From assembly GCF_900176005.1 (NCBI RefSeq), contig NZ_LT838272.1:248001-312000 (forward strand): 64,000 bases of DNA, written 5' to 3'. Made by a program: the position numbers and the translations under genes. The notes beneath the pieces were generated by a model. It worked only from the letters and a program-made list of their open reading frames with translations. It made no database searches and was not told the origin of the DNA. Of this stretch, positions 53,855 through 61,930 are shown in pieces. The stretch is from Thermanaeromonas toyohensis ToBE (GTDB lineage Bacteria; Bacillota; DSM-521; Neomoorellales; Neomoorellaceae). The first letter of the stretch is position 1. Every line of letters begins with the position of its first letter.

Positions 53855-54706
53855 ATGGCTAAGAGATACAATTTACTAGAATGTTCTTATGTTGAAGCCC
53901 AAGAATGGTTTAAAGAGACAGATGTAGTTTTAGTACCTGTGGGCAGTTGTGAAAAACACGGTGCTCATGTACCTCTAGGTACAGACAGTTTTACTACCAT
54001 TTCTGTAACTGAACGGGCGGCTAAGCTAGCTAATGTTCCCTATACACCTCTTCTACCCTTCGGATATTCCCCCCATCATATGGGCGAGGTAGGGGAAGGC
54101 TGCGGTACCATAACTTTGGCTGCAGAGACCTTCCGCCGCGTCCTCTACGATATCGCCCGCAGCCTTATATATCACGGTGCTAATAAAATTATCTATGTTT
54201 CTCACCATGGTTCTAACACCAAGCCCATAGATGAACTCTTACGTAGGATCCGGTACCAGACGGGAGCTTTTGTGGCTTGGTATAAGACACCGACAGAGAG
54301 GGAGTGTGAAGTAGTTAAAGGGATAATTGAGGGCCCACCCGAGGAGACGCCTGGTTGGCATGCGGGAGAGATGGAAACGTCCCAAGTATTGGCTTATGAT
54401 GAGAGCCTGGTAGATATGAGCCGGGCGGTTCGGGATACTGCCCACGCTCCTCGCTGGATGGGGCCGGAGTTTTCCAAAATAGATGGTACAGCTACGGTAA
54501 AATTCCGGGGTTCGGAAAACATTATTGTACCTATGGAGCATCATGAGTATTGTGACACTGCCACTATCGGTAATCCCTTCCGGGGAAGCAAAGAGAAAGG
54601 TTTAAAGCTCTTTGAAAAAGAAGCGGAACACCTAGCGGCCTTTATCAATGAGGTAAAGAAGTTCCCCTTCCAGGTTAGGAACCGCGATTTTCCTGAAAGG
54701 GCGTAA
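53855..54706 (+). CDS. Creatininase-family amidohydrolase
   Basis: 283 aa. Metal ligands in VPVGSCEKHGAHVPLGTD (E33, H35, H38, D44), VSHHGSN, and PGWHAGEMETSQVLAYDE. Metal-dependent hydrolysis of a cyclic amide, formamide or lactone; true creatininase is only one member. ATG behind TTTTGGAGGTTTTAGGAG. First gene of the cluster, separated from the aldolase by a strong hairpin. Role proposed: opening the ring of an imported lactone or amide. Confidence 0.88.
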   Translation: MAKRYNLLECSYVEAQEWFKETDVVLVPVGSCEKHGAHVPLGTDSFTTISVTERAAKLANVPYTPLLPFGYSPHHMGEVGEGCGTITLAAETFRRVLYDIARSLIYHGANKIIYVSHHGSNTKPIDELLRRIRYQTGAFVAWYKTPTERECEVVKGIIEGPPEETPGWHAGEMETSQVLAYDESLVDMSRAVRDTAHAPRWMGPEFSKIDGTATVKFRGSENIIVPMEHHEYCDTATIGNPFRGSKEKGLKLFEKEAEHLAAFINEVKKFPFQVRNRDFPERA

Positions 54707-54720
54707 GTCCCCAAATGTTA

Positions 54721-54766
54721 CTTCCCCGGGCGCAAGCTGGCTGTTTGCCAGATGCGTCCGGGGGAG
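54721..54766 (+). other. Strong intercistronic stem-loop
   Basis: CTTCCCCGGGCGCA (54721-54734) pairs with TGCGTCCGGGGGAG (54753-54766) through G-U and one mismatch, with an inner CTGGC/GCCAG stem. No T run, so more likely an mRNA-stabilising or processing element between the first two genes. Confidence 0.65.
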
Positions 54767-54797
54767 AAACCTCCTATAGGGAGAAGGTGCGAGGAAA

Positions 54798-55412
54798 TTG
54801 TCTTGGCCGGCTAAACTTAAGGAGCTAAAAGATGAGCTTATAGAGGTAACGCGAAAGCTTTACGATAGGGGCCTTTCTTCAGGTACTAGCGGTAACACCA
54901 GTGCAAGGCTTCCCGGGATGCCAGATAAGGTATTGATTAAAGCTAGCGGGCGTTCCTTTGGTGAGGTAGGAGAAAAGGACTTCCTAGTAGTAAATTTAGA
55001 TGGAGAGGTACTGGAAGGGGAAGGAAAACCTTCTAAAGAGATAAGGTTTCATCTGGGAATTTACCGGGTGCGGCCAGAAGTTAATGCTGTAATCCATGGT
55101 CATTCCCCGTATGCTACAGCTTATGTCACGGCTTTCGGTGGGCTACCGGTAGTCACGGCGGCAGCTGAGATGGGTCTGCGGCGGGTGGCTGTGGTAGATT
55201 TTGCACCACCTGGTTCGGAAGAGTTGGCGCACCTTGTCATAGAAACCTTCCGGGATCCGGAAGTTAAGGCGGCAGTTCTGACCCGACATGGTTTTGTGAC
55301 GGTGGGAGAGAATATCCGGAAGGCTTATTACCTGGCAGATGTGTTGGAAGACAATGCTAAGGTAGCCTGCCTTCTCCAGAGTTTGAAGGGCTTGGCGGCT
55401 GGGGACTTTTAA
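54798..55412 (+). CDS. Class II aldolase/adducin family protein
   Basis: 204 aa. Zinc site: NAVIHGHSPYATAY (two His) and AVLTRHGFVTVG (third His); substrate part GLSSGTSGNTSAR and IKASGRSFGE. A Glu in AAEMGLRR may be the catalytic acid. TTG 54798 behind GCGAGGAAA. Cleaves or decarboxylates a sugar-acid phosphate or related C-C bond (fuculose-1-P aldolase or OtnC-type). No dedicated kinase such as DUF1537 is adjacent, so the Tm-1-like protein two genes on may supply a phosphoryl step (inference). Confidence 0.9.
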   Translation: MSWPAKLKELKDELIEVTRKLYDRGLSSGTSGNTSARLPGMPDKVLIKASGRSFGEVGEKDFLVVNLDGEVLEGEGKPSKEIRFHLGIYRVRPEVNAVIHGHSPYATAYVTAFGGLPVVTAAAEMGLRRVAVVDFAPPGSEELAHLVIETFRDPEVKAAVLTRHGFVTVGENIRKAYYLADVLEDNAKVACLLQSLKGLAAGDF

Positions 55413-55432
55413 AAGCTTTACTGTAAACAAAG

Positions 55433-56383
55433 GTGAACTTCAGGCAATTGAGGGGGCGTTTTAAGTTGGAGGGCTCTATTTACCGTTACATGAAGGTGGG
55501 CATTGTCCATTTTAAAGCTTTCCCAGAGACGGTGCAGGGGACCGGGCCTATCTTAGAGACTTTGCGCCGGATAGCGGAAGACGATTTCTTTACTGCCGTA
55601 GAGGTAGGTTGGATACGGGACGTGAAGGTGCGGCTGGAGGCTGCTCACATGCTAAAGGTATCCCACTTGGAGGTATGTTATGCCACCCAGCCGGCCATGT
55701 TTAGCCAAAAACTAAACCTTAACTCCCTGGATCCTCAGGAGAGGAAAAAGGCTATCAAGCAGGTCTTCAATTGCCTTAAGGAAGCCCTTGACCTAGGAGC
55801 TACGGCGGTGCGGATACCTGCAGGCAAGGATCCTGGGCCAGAGAAGCGGGAGGAAGCCAAAAAGCTTTTAGTAGATTCCTTGGCCCAGATCTGCGAGTAT
55901 GCCCGGGAGATGGGTGATCCTTTTATTACCTTGAAAATCTTCGACCGGGATATCGACAAAGAATCCTTAATAGGGCCCTTCCGGGATGCCCTGGATATAG
56001 CCCGGCAGCTTAAGCCCCAATATCCTAAGTTCGGACTTCTAGCTGATCTTTCGCATTTTCCTCTACTTAAGGAAAAGCCAGAAGAAGCTTTGCCGCTGGT
56101 GAAAGATTATCTTTTAGCCTTCCATATCGGCAACTGTGTAATGAAGGATCGTCGTCATCCCTTATATGGCGATTTGCAGCCTCGTTTTGGTGTAGAGGAT
56201 GGTGAAATAGATGTAGCTGAAGTAGCAGCCTACTTCCGGCTGCTGGTGGATATGGGATTAGTAGGTCCGGAGAAGAGGCCGGTTTTGAGCGCTGAGGTGC
56301 GTCCACTGTTGCCAGGGGAGACCTCAGAGCTTATCTTAGCTAATGCCAAGCGCGTAATCAGGGAAGCCTGGGCCCTGGCCTGA
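55433..56383 (+). CDS. Sugar isomerase/epimerase-like TIM-barrel protein
   Basis: 316 aa, weakly similar to xylose-isomerase-like AP-endonuclease-2 folds: a Glu in AVEVGW and ATAVRIPAGKDPG, FITLKIFDRDIDKES with acidic residues, GLLADLSHFPLL (Asp/His) and AFHIGNCVMKD (His) are the usual metal positions. GTG 55433 has a poor ribosome site; ATG 55490 (MKVGIVHFKAF) is the better N-terminus by homology but its AGGAGG-like GGAGGG lies 15 bases away. Substrate unknown. Confidence 0.7.
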   Translation: MNFRQLRGRFKLEGSIYRYMKVGIVHFKAFPETVQGTGPILETLRRIAEDDFFTAVEVGWIRDVKVRLEAAHMLKVSHLEVCYATQPAMFSQKLNLNSLDPQERKKAIKQVFNCLKEALDLGATAVRIPAGKDPGPEKREEAKKLLVDSLAQICEYAREMGDPFITLKIFDRDIDKESLIGPFRDALDIARQLKPQYPKFGLLADLSHFPLLKEKPEEALPLVKDYLLAFHIGNCVMKDRRHPLYGDLQPRFGVEDGEIDVAEVAAYFRLLVDMGLVGPEKRPVLSAEVRPLLPGETSELILANAKRVIREAWALA

Positions 56384-56463
56384 GGCTAGGTAACCTTGTT
56401 TGTGTAGCGGCCAAAATTTTTGCTCAACACAATGATTAGCAGCTTTTTCGGGAGGAACTTCCT

Positions 56464-57702
56464 GTGCCCCTTCCAGCTATAGCTATAATTGCTACAGTAG
56501 ACACTAAGGAAGCAGAGACTCGCTTTTTACAAGAATTTGTTAGGTCCCATGGGTTTGCTGCCCCGGTATTGGATGTTAGCACCTATGCTCCCCATGGCTT
56601 CCAGGCAGACTACCCCCGGGAAGTTATAAGTCGGCTGGCCGGGGTGGAGTTCAGCGAGCTTAAAAGTTTGCGACGGGATGCCATGATGGAGACCATGGGC
56701 CGGGGAGCGGCCAAGGTACTGCAAGAACTTTATGAACGGGGTGAACTAAAGGGAGTATTAGGTATCGGGGGTAACCAGGGGACGGCTATAGCTTCCATAG
56801 CTATGCGTTCTCTACCCTTCGGGGTTCCCAAGGTTATTGTTTCTACCGTGGCTTCGGGGAATGTAAGACCCTATGTTCAGTATAAAGACATAATGATGCT
56901 TTTTTCAGTAGCTGACCTCCTAGGGGGGCCTAACACGGTAAGCCGTTCTATCTTGACTAATGCTGCGGCAGCTGTGATAGGTATGGCGCAGCATGGGTCA
57001 GGCCTTAAACGGGGGAACAGGCCGGTTATCGCGGTTACCGCCTTTGGTAACACTAATGCAGCAGTTACCCGGGCCAGGGAATGGCTAGAGAATAAAGGAT
57101 ATGAAGTTATTGCCTTTCACGCTTCTGGAGCCTGTGGTTCAGCCATGGAGGAACTTATTGAGGAGGGCTGGATAGAGGGAGTATTGGATCTTACTCCCCA
57201 TGAACTAGTGGGGGAGATCTTCGGGGATGACATCTATGCTCCCTTACGTCCCCGGTTGGAGGCGGCGGGGAAAAGAGGGATTCCCCAGGTGGTGGTACCA
57301 GGTGGGTTGGATTATTTCTGCTTCGGTCCTCCAGATACTATTCCCCCCCGCTACCGGGGAAGGCCCACCCACTATCATAATCCCTATAATACCAATGTAA
57401 GGGCTACTGCCGATGAACTAGCGAAGGTAGGCCAGGTGCTGGCGGAAAAGCTAAATGCTTCCTGCGGCCCGGTGGTGGTACTCATCCCTTTACATGGTTG
57501 GTCTGAAAATGGCCGGGAGGGAGGGCCATTACACGATCCTAAAGCTGATAAAGCTTTGGTAGAGGCCCTGGAGGTACATTTGAAGCCGGAAATACGCTTA
57601 ATTAAGGTGGAAGCCCATATCAATGATGCTACCTTTGCTGAGCTGGCCGCTAGCACCTTACATGAGATGATAAGGATAAAGATGGGAGCTGGAAATTCTT
57701 AG
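56464..57702 (+). CDS. Tm-1-like ATP-binding domain protein (UPF0261)
   Basis: 412 aa, full family length with two Rossmann-like halves. IIATVDTKEAETRFLQEFV opening, VLGIGGNQGTAIASIAM and VSTVASGNVRPYVQYKD in the first half, VVPGGLDYFCFGPPD in the second. GTG behind TCGGGAGGAAC. The family binds ATP (plant Tm-1 blocks viral replication), but the bacterial reaction is not established. Within this cluster a kinase or ligase step on the sugar-acid intermediate is an attractive guess. Confidence 0.9.
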   Translation: MPLPAIAIIATVDTKEAETRFLQEFVRSHGFAAPVLDVSTYAPHGFQADYPREVISRLAGVEFSELKSLRRDAMMETMGRGAAKVLQELYERGELKGVLGIGGNQGTAIASIAMRSLPFGVPKVIVSTVASGNVRPYVQYKDIMMLFSVADLLGGPNTVSRSILTNAAAAVIGMAQHGSGLKRGNRPVIAVTAFGNTNAAVTRAREWLENKGYEVIAFHASGACGSAMEELIEEGWIEGVLDLTPHELVGEIFGDDIYAPLRPRLEAAGKRGIPQVVVPGGLDYFCFGPPDTIPPRYRGRPTHYHNPYNTNVRATADELAKVGQVLAEKLNASCGPVVVLIPLHGWSENGREGGPLHDPKADKALVEALEVHLKPEIRLIKVEAHINDATFAELAASTLHEMIRIKMGAGNS

Positions 57703-57745
57703 GATAAAAGTTGGAATTTTTAAGAAGAAAGGGGTCAAGAAAATT

Positions 57746-58822
57746 ATGGAATTTACTATTCCCGAAAAAATGAAGGCCTTAGTCTTATTTGGACCTAACG
57801 ATGTCCGGCTAGTAGAGAAGCCTGTCCCTAAACCTGGACCGGGGGAGGTTCTAGTAAGGGTAGCGGCATGTGGTATTTGCGGAACCGATGTCAAAATTAT
57901 TACTAAAGGTATGCCTAAGATGCCCCCCTATGGAGAATTTACCTTCGGCCATGAGTGGGCCGGCACAGTGGTAGCTGTAGGGGAGACAGTGGACGAATTT
58001 AAAGTGGGCGACCGGGTGGCCATCGAAGCCCATAAGGGTTGCGGACGTTGCGAAAATTGCATTGATGGAAAGTATACCGCTTGCTTGAACTACGGCCGGC
58101 TGGATAAGGGTCATCGGGCTGCCGGGATGACGGTAGATGGGGGGTTTGCTGAATACGCTGTCCACCATGTAAATTCTGTATATAAGATCCCCGATAACAT
58201 TTCCTTTAACGAAGCGACTTATGTGACTACAGCGGGCTGCGCCCTCTACGCCATAGATAAAAGCGGAGGCTATATTGCGGGAGATACGATAGTAGTCATC
58301 GGCCCCGGTCCCATCGGGCTTTCCGTAGTCCAGTGCGCTAAAGCTTTAGGAGCAGAAAAGATAATCCTGGTCGGCACGCGCGAGGATCGCTTAAATAAGG
58401 GCCGCCTGTTGGGAGCCACCTATACCATTAACGTGCGGGAGGAACCCGCACCCTTAGACAAGATTTTAGCCTTGACTAATGGTAAGGGTGCAGAAAGAGT
58501 CTTTGAATGTGCGGGAACCTCCGACAGTTTCGAGCTAGCTATTAAGTCAGCTAAGAAGGGCGGAGTGGTAGTACTGGTATCTTTCTATAAAGAGCCAGTC
58601 ACCGCCAATTTAGACTATGTGGTCCTTAACCAGATAAGCCTTCTTACCGTACGTGGCGAGGGTAATCGTAATTGCCAGCGGGCTCTCTCCCTTATGGCCC
58701 AGGGGAAAATTGATGCTAAGCCTATTATGACCCATGCTTTCCCCCTGGAGGAGTTCCATACAGCTCTGGATTACTTTGTAAACCGTAAAGACGGGGCTAT
58801 GAAGGTGGTGGTGAATCCTTAA
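57746..58822 (+). CDS. Zinc-dependent medium-chain alcohol/polyol dehydrogenase
   Basis: 358 aa. Catalytic zinc residues C42 (CGICGTDVK) and H69-E70 (GHEW); structural zinc cysteines C99, C102, C105, C113 (GCGRCENCIDGKYTAC). Cofactor fold VVIGPGPIGLSVVQCAKALG. Probably oxidises a hydroxyl of the pathway substrate with NAD. ATG behind GAAAGGGGTCAAG. The next gene follows after 52 bp. Confidence 0.93.
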   Translation: MEFTIPEKMKALVLFGPNDVRLVEKPVPKPGPGEVLVRVAACGICGTDVKIITKGMPKMPPYGEFTFGHEWAGTVVAVGETVDEFKVGDRVAIEAHKGCGRCENCIDGKYTACLNYGRLDKGHRAAGMTVDGGFAEYAVHHVNSVYKIPDNISFNEATYVTTAGCALYAIDKSGGYIAGDTIVVIGPGPIGLSVVQCAKALGAEKIILVGTREDRLNKGRLLGATYTINVREEPAPLDKILALTNGKGAERVFECAGTSDSFELAIKSAKKGGVVVLVSFYKEPVTANLDYVVLNQISLLTVRGEGNRNCQRALSLMAQGKIDAKPIMTHAFPLEEFHTALDYFVNRKDGAMKVVVNP

Positions 58823-58874
58823 AAAAACCATTTTGAGATTTTGAACTTATGATTATTTTAAGAAGGAGGTCTGG

Positions 58875-59891
58875 ATGCAAATTATGGTTAAAAGAATTTT
58901 AGGTATAATAATGGCCAGTATGCTACTAGCGGGCTTAAGTTTTATAGTAGGAGGTTGTGGGGGGAAACAGGGTTCCCCTGGCGGGCAGGCTAAGGAACAA
59001 AAAATAGAGTTCCCTACTAAACCCATTGAAATGACTGTTCTTTTTGGACCGGGCAGTGGAGCTGATCTTTTGGCTCGTAAAGTGGCAGAGCTGGCTGGTA
59101 AAGAGCTAGGACAGCCTATTGCTGTAGTTAACCGGACTGGTGCTGGTGGGGCTGTAGGATATAGCTATGTAAAGGAACAGAAACCGGATGGTTATTCAAT
59201 TGTGTGGAATTCTAACTCTATTAATACTGCCTATCATGCTGGTAACATGAATTTCAACTATACCGCCTTCAGCGGGGTGGCCGAACTCACTACCGAACCC
59301 GTGAGTCTCGCTGTTAAAGCCGATGCACCTTGGAAGGATATAAACGAATTTATAGAGTATGCCAAGAAAAATCCTGGCAAAATTAGGATTGGTAATTCAG
59401 GTAAAGGTAGCTTCACCCACTTGGTAGCTGTAGCGTTAGAAAATAAGACAGGTGCTAAATTTACTCATGTACCCTTTGGACAGGGTTTAGCTGTATCTAG
59501 CCTATTAGGAGGTCAGATTGAGGCTAGCTCCCAGTTACCGGCAGAGATTATGTCTCAAGTAAAGGCCGGTCAGGTAAGGATTTTGGCTATTACAGGAGAA
59601 GAAAGGCTTAAGATTTTACCTGATGTACCAACGTTCAAAGAAAAAGGCATCCCCCTTACCCTTTCCCTGTGGCGTGGTATTGCAGTACCTGCTGGTACAC
59701 CCGAACCGGTAATCAAGAAACTGGAGGAAGCCTTTAAGAAAGTAGCCGAGAACCCTGAGTTCAAGAAATTTGCCGAAGAAATGGGCGCTAATATCGAATT
59801 TCGCGGGGCTAAAGAGTTTGACCGGTTTATTGCCGAGCAGGATAAGGAACTGGCGGCATTGATGGAGCAGATCGGCATGAAGAAGCAGTAG
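58875..59891 (+). CDS. tctC: Tripartite tricarboxylate transporter substrate-binding lipoprotein (TctC type)
   Basis: 338 aa. Signal peptide with lipobox IVGGC (Cys28), then the TctC/Bug fold: TVLFGPGSGADLLARKVAEL, VVNRTGAGGAVGYSYVKEQK and VPTFKEKG. Anchored on the outer face of the membrane in a Gram-positive. Bug-type proteins bind carboxylates such as citrate, glutarate or sugar acids. ATG behind GAAGGAGGTCTGG. Separated from tctB by a strong hairpin. Confidence 0.93.
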   Translation: MQIMVKRILGIIMASMLLAGLSFIVGGCGGKQGSPGGQAKEQKIEFPTKPIEMTVLFGPGSGADLLARKVAELAGKELGQPIAVVNRTGAGGAVGYSYVKEQKPDGYSIVWNSNSINTAYHAGNMNFNYTAFSGVAELTTEPVSLAVKADAPWKDINEFIEYAKKNPGKIRIGNSGKGSFTHLVAVALENKTGAKFTHVPFGQGLAVSSLLGGQIEASSQLPAEIMSQVKAGQVRILAITGEERLKILPDVPTFKEKGIPLTLSLWRGIAVPAGTPEPVIKKLEEAFKKVAENPEFKKFAEEMGANIEFRGAKEFDRFIAEQDKELAALMEQIGMKKQ

Positions 59892-59910
59892 TATTTTTTG
59901 AATGATAATT

Positions 59911-59939
59911 GGGGGACACCTTACTTAAGGGTGTCCCCC
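59911..59939 (+). other. Intercistronic stem-loop between tctC and tctB
   Basis: Perfect 10-bp stem GGGGGACACC / GGTGTCCCCC, loop TTACTTAAG, no T run. Likely protects the binding-protein part of the transcript so that it is made in excess over the permease, as known for other binding-protein operons. Confidence 0.75.
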
Positions 59940-59966
59940 TCAAGATAACTTGGGGGAGTTGATAGA

Positions 59967-60431
59967 TTGGGTAAGGGAGTAGCGAGCAGCCTAGTAATAG
60001 CAGGTATTGGAATATTCTTTCTGATATATTCTTTTCAATACGATTTAGGGACCCTAGATTCCCCGGGAGAGGCCGTTTTCCCCTTGCTTGTAGCCATAGC
60101 GGTTGTAGCGATGGCAGGCTGGTTATTGTTGGCTAATATATTAACTTATAGAGTCCAAAGGCAAGGTGGAGAAAGAAATAGTAAAGGTATTAATTGGGGT
60201 AGCGAACGAAAAATAGTGGCCCTTGTGGTGTTAAATATTCTTGTGCTTTGGGGTATGGAATTTTTAGGTTTTTTTACTAGTAGCTTTATTTTAGTCTGCC
60301 TATGCTGCAAATTATTGGGGGTTAGAGAATGGAGTAAAGCTATAGGAATAGCGTTGGGCGCTGTTTTAGGAGCTTACCTAATTTTTGCCTTCTGGCTACA
60401 GGTTTCGTTTCCTAGAGGTCTTTTCATCTAA
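59967..60431 (+). CDS. tctB: Tripartite tricarboxylate transporter small permease (TctB type)
   Basis: 154 aa, four transmembrane helices. SIGNATURE: opening VIAGIGIFFLIYSFQYDLG followed by SPGEAVFPLLVAIAVVAMAGW. TTG start behind CTTGGGGGAG. Small, poorly conserved partner of TctA. Context makes the assignment secure. Confidence 0.88.
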   Translation: MGKGVASSLVIAGIGIFFLIYSFQYDLGTLDSPGEAVFPLLVAIAVVAMAGWLLLANILTYRVQRQGGERNSKGINWGSERKIVALVVLNILVLWGMEFLGFFTSSFILVCLCCKLLGVREWSKAIGIALGAVLGAYLIFAFWLQVSFPRGLFI

Positions 60432-60448
60432 GGAGGTCCTGTTTAATT

Positions 60449-61930
60449 ATGTCCCTTCTTTCTGCCTTAGAAATAGCCCTTACTCCTTATAACCTCTTTG
60501 CTTGCTTTATAGGAGTAGTAGTAGGAACATTGACAGGAGTTTTACCGGGCTTGGGCCCTGCTGCAGCTATGGCTCTGCTTTTACCTTTAACTGTAAAGAT
60601 GGGACCTACAGCAGGTTTGATCATGCTAGCAGGAATCTATTATGGGGCTATGTACGGTGGTTCCACTACCTCTATTCTGGTCAATGTACCAGGAGAGCCG
60701 GCCAGTGTAGTTACTTGTATAGAAGGCTACAAGATGGCTAGAAAAGGAAGGGCCGGTGCAGCCTTAGCTGTCAGTGCTATAGGTTCCTTTATAGCTGGAA
60801 CCCTGGGGATAATCTTATTGCAGCTCTTCGCTCCCCCTCTGGCTAAAGCAGCCCTAGCCTTTGGGCCGGCTGAATTTTTTGCCTTAACTGTAGTAGGTAT
60901 TATTTTGCTTTCCAATCTTTCAGGCAAAGGTGGTATAAAAGCATTCTTGATGATAGCCTTGGGACTTTTGCTTTCTACTGTGGGACTGGATCCCTTGGGC
61001 GGGGTGAACAGGTTTACCTTTAACCAGGCTTTGGCAGGTACTGGCTTAAGTTTTATTGCCCTAGCTGCGGGTTTATTTGGAGTGGGCGAAATTTTATGGT
61101 TAGCCAGCCAGCCAGAAGAAAAGACGGAACTTGTCACTAAGGTACGCTTACGAGATCTTTATCCTACTAGGGAGGAAATAAAGAGGTCTCTACCTCCTAT
61201 ACTTCGAGGGAGTTTCCTTGGATTTTTAATCGGCCTTATTCCAGGCCCAAGTGCGACCATTGCCTCTTTTGCTTCTTATAGCTTAGAAAAAAGCATTTCT
61301 AAGCATAAAGAGGAGTTCGGTAACGGGGCCATCGAAGGCGTGGCTGGCCCGGAATCGGCTAACAATGCTGCCTGCGCGGGAGCCATGGTACCTTTGCTTT
61401 CCCTTGGAATACCTTTTTCCCCTGCCATTGCTGTTCTTTTAAGTGGTATGCTCTTGGTGGGAGTTACACCTGGCCCCCTTTTCTTGCGTGATCATCCCAC
61501 CGCTTTCTGGGGAGTAATTGGCAGCATGTATATTGGTAATATAATGTTGTTAATTTTAAACTTACCACTGGTAGGAATATGGGCCAGCATCACTCGTATT
61601 CCTTCCAAATACTTGATGCCTATCGTGTTACTATTCTGCATTGTGGGGGCCTATGCTGACAACAACAATATATTTGATGTATGGGTAATGCTTGGGGCTG
61701 GAGTAGTGGGATATTTGATGCGGAAATATGAATACGATCCTGCTCCCCTCCTCATCGGCTTGGTAATGGGGCCCATAATGGAGCGTTCTTTGCGCCAGGC
61801 CTTAATTATGGGCCGGGGAAATCCCATGATCTTTGTGTCCTCACCCCTTTCCCTCGTTATGTATGGGATAGCTTTGGCTATCGTTATTTTCATGCTAGTT
61901 AAAAAGCCCAGGGTTATAAGTGCAGATTGA
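60449..61930 (+). CDS. tctA: Tripartite tricarboxylate transporter large permease (TctA type)
   Basis: 493 aa, about 12 membrane segments. TctA signatures: GVLPGLGPAAAMALLLPLT, YYGAMYGGSTTSILVNVPGE, and the repeated second-half loop LIPGPSATIASFASYSLEKS. ATG behind TAAGGAGGTCC. Uses the sodium or proton gradient with TctB and TctC for high-affinity carboxylate uptake. Its end overlaps the next gene by 11 bp. Confidence 0.95.
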   Translation: MSLLSALEIALTPYNLFACFIGVVVGTLTGVLPGLGPAAAMALLLPLTVKMGPTAGLIMLAGIYYGAMYGGSTTSILVNVPGEPASVVTCIEGYKMARKGRAGAALAVSAIGSFIAGTLGIILLQLFAPPLAKAALAFGPAEFFALTVVGIILLSNLSGKGGIKAFLMIALGLLLSTVGLDPLGGVNRFTFNQALAGTGLSFIALAAGLFGVGEILWLASQPEEKTELVTKVRLRDLYPTREEIKRSLPPILRGSFLGFLIGLIPGPSATIASFASYSLEKSISKHKEEFGNGAIEGVAGPESANNAACAGAMVPLLSLGIPFSPAIAVLLSGMLLVGVTPGPLFLRDHPTAFWGVIGSMYIGNIMLLILNLPLVGIWASITRIPSKYLMPIVLLFCIVGAYADNNNIFDVWVMLGAGVVGYLMRKYEYDPAPLLIGLVMGPIMERSLRQALIMGRGNPMIFVSSPLSLVMYGIALAIVIFMLVKKPRVISAD

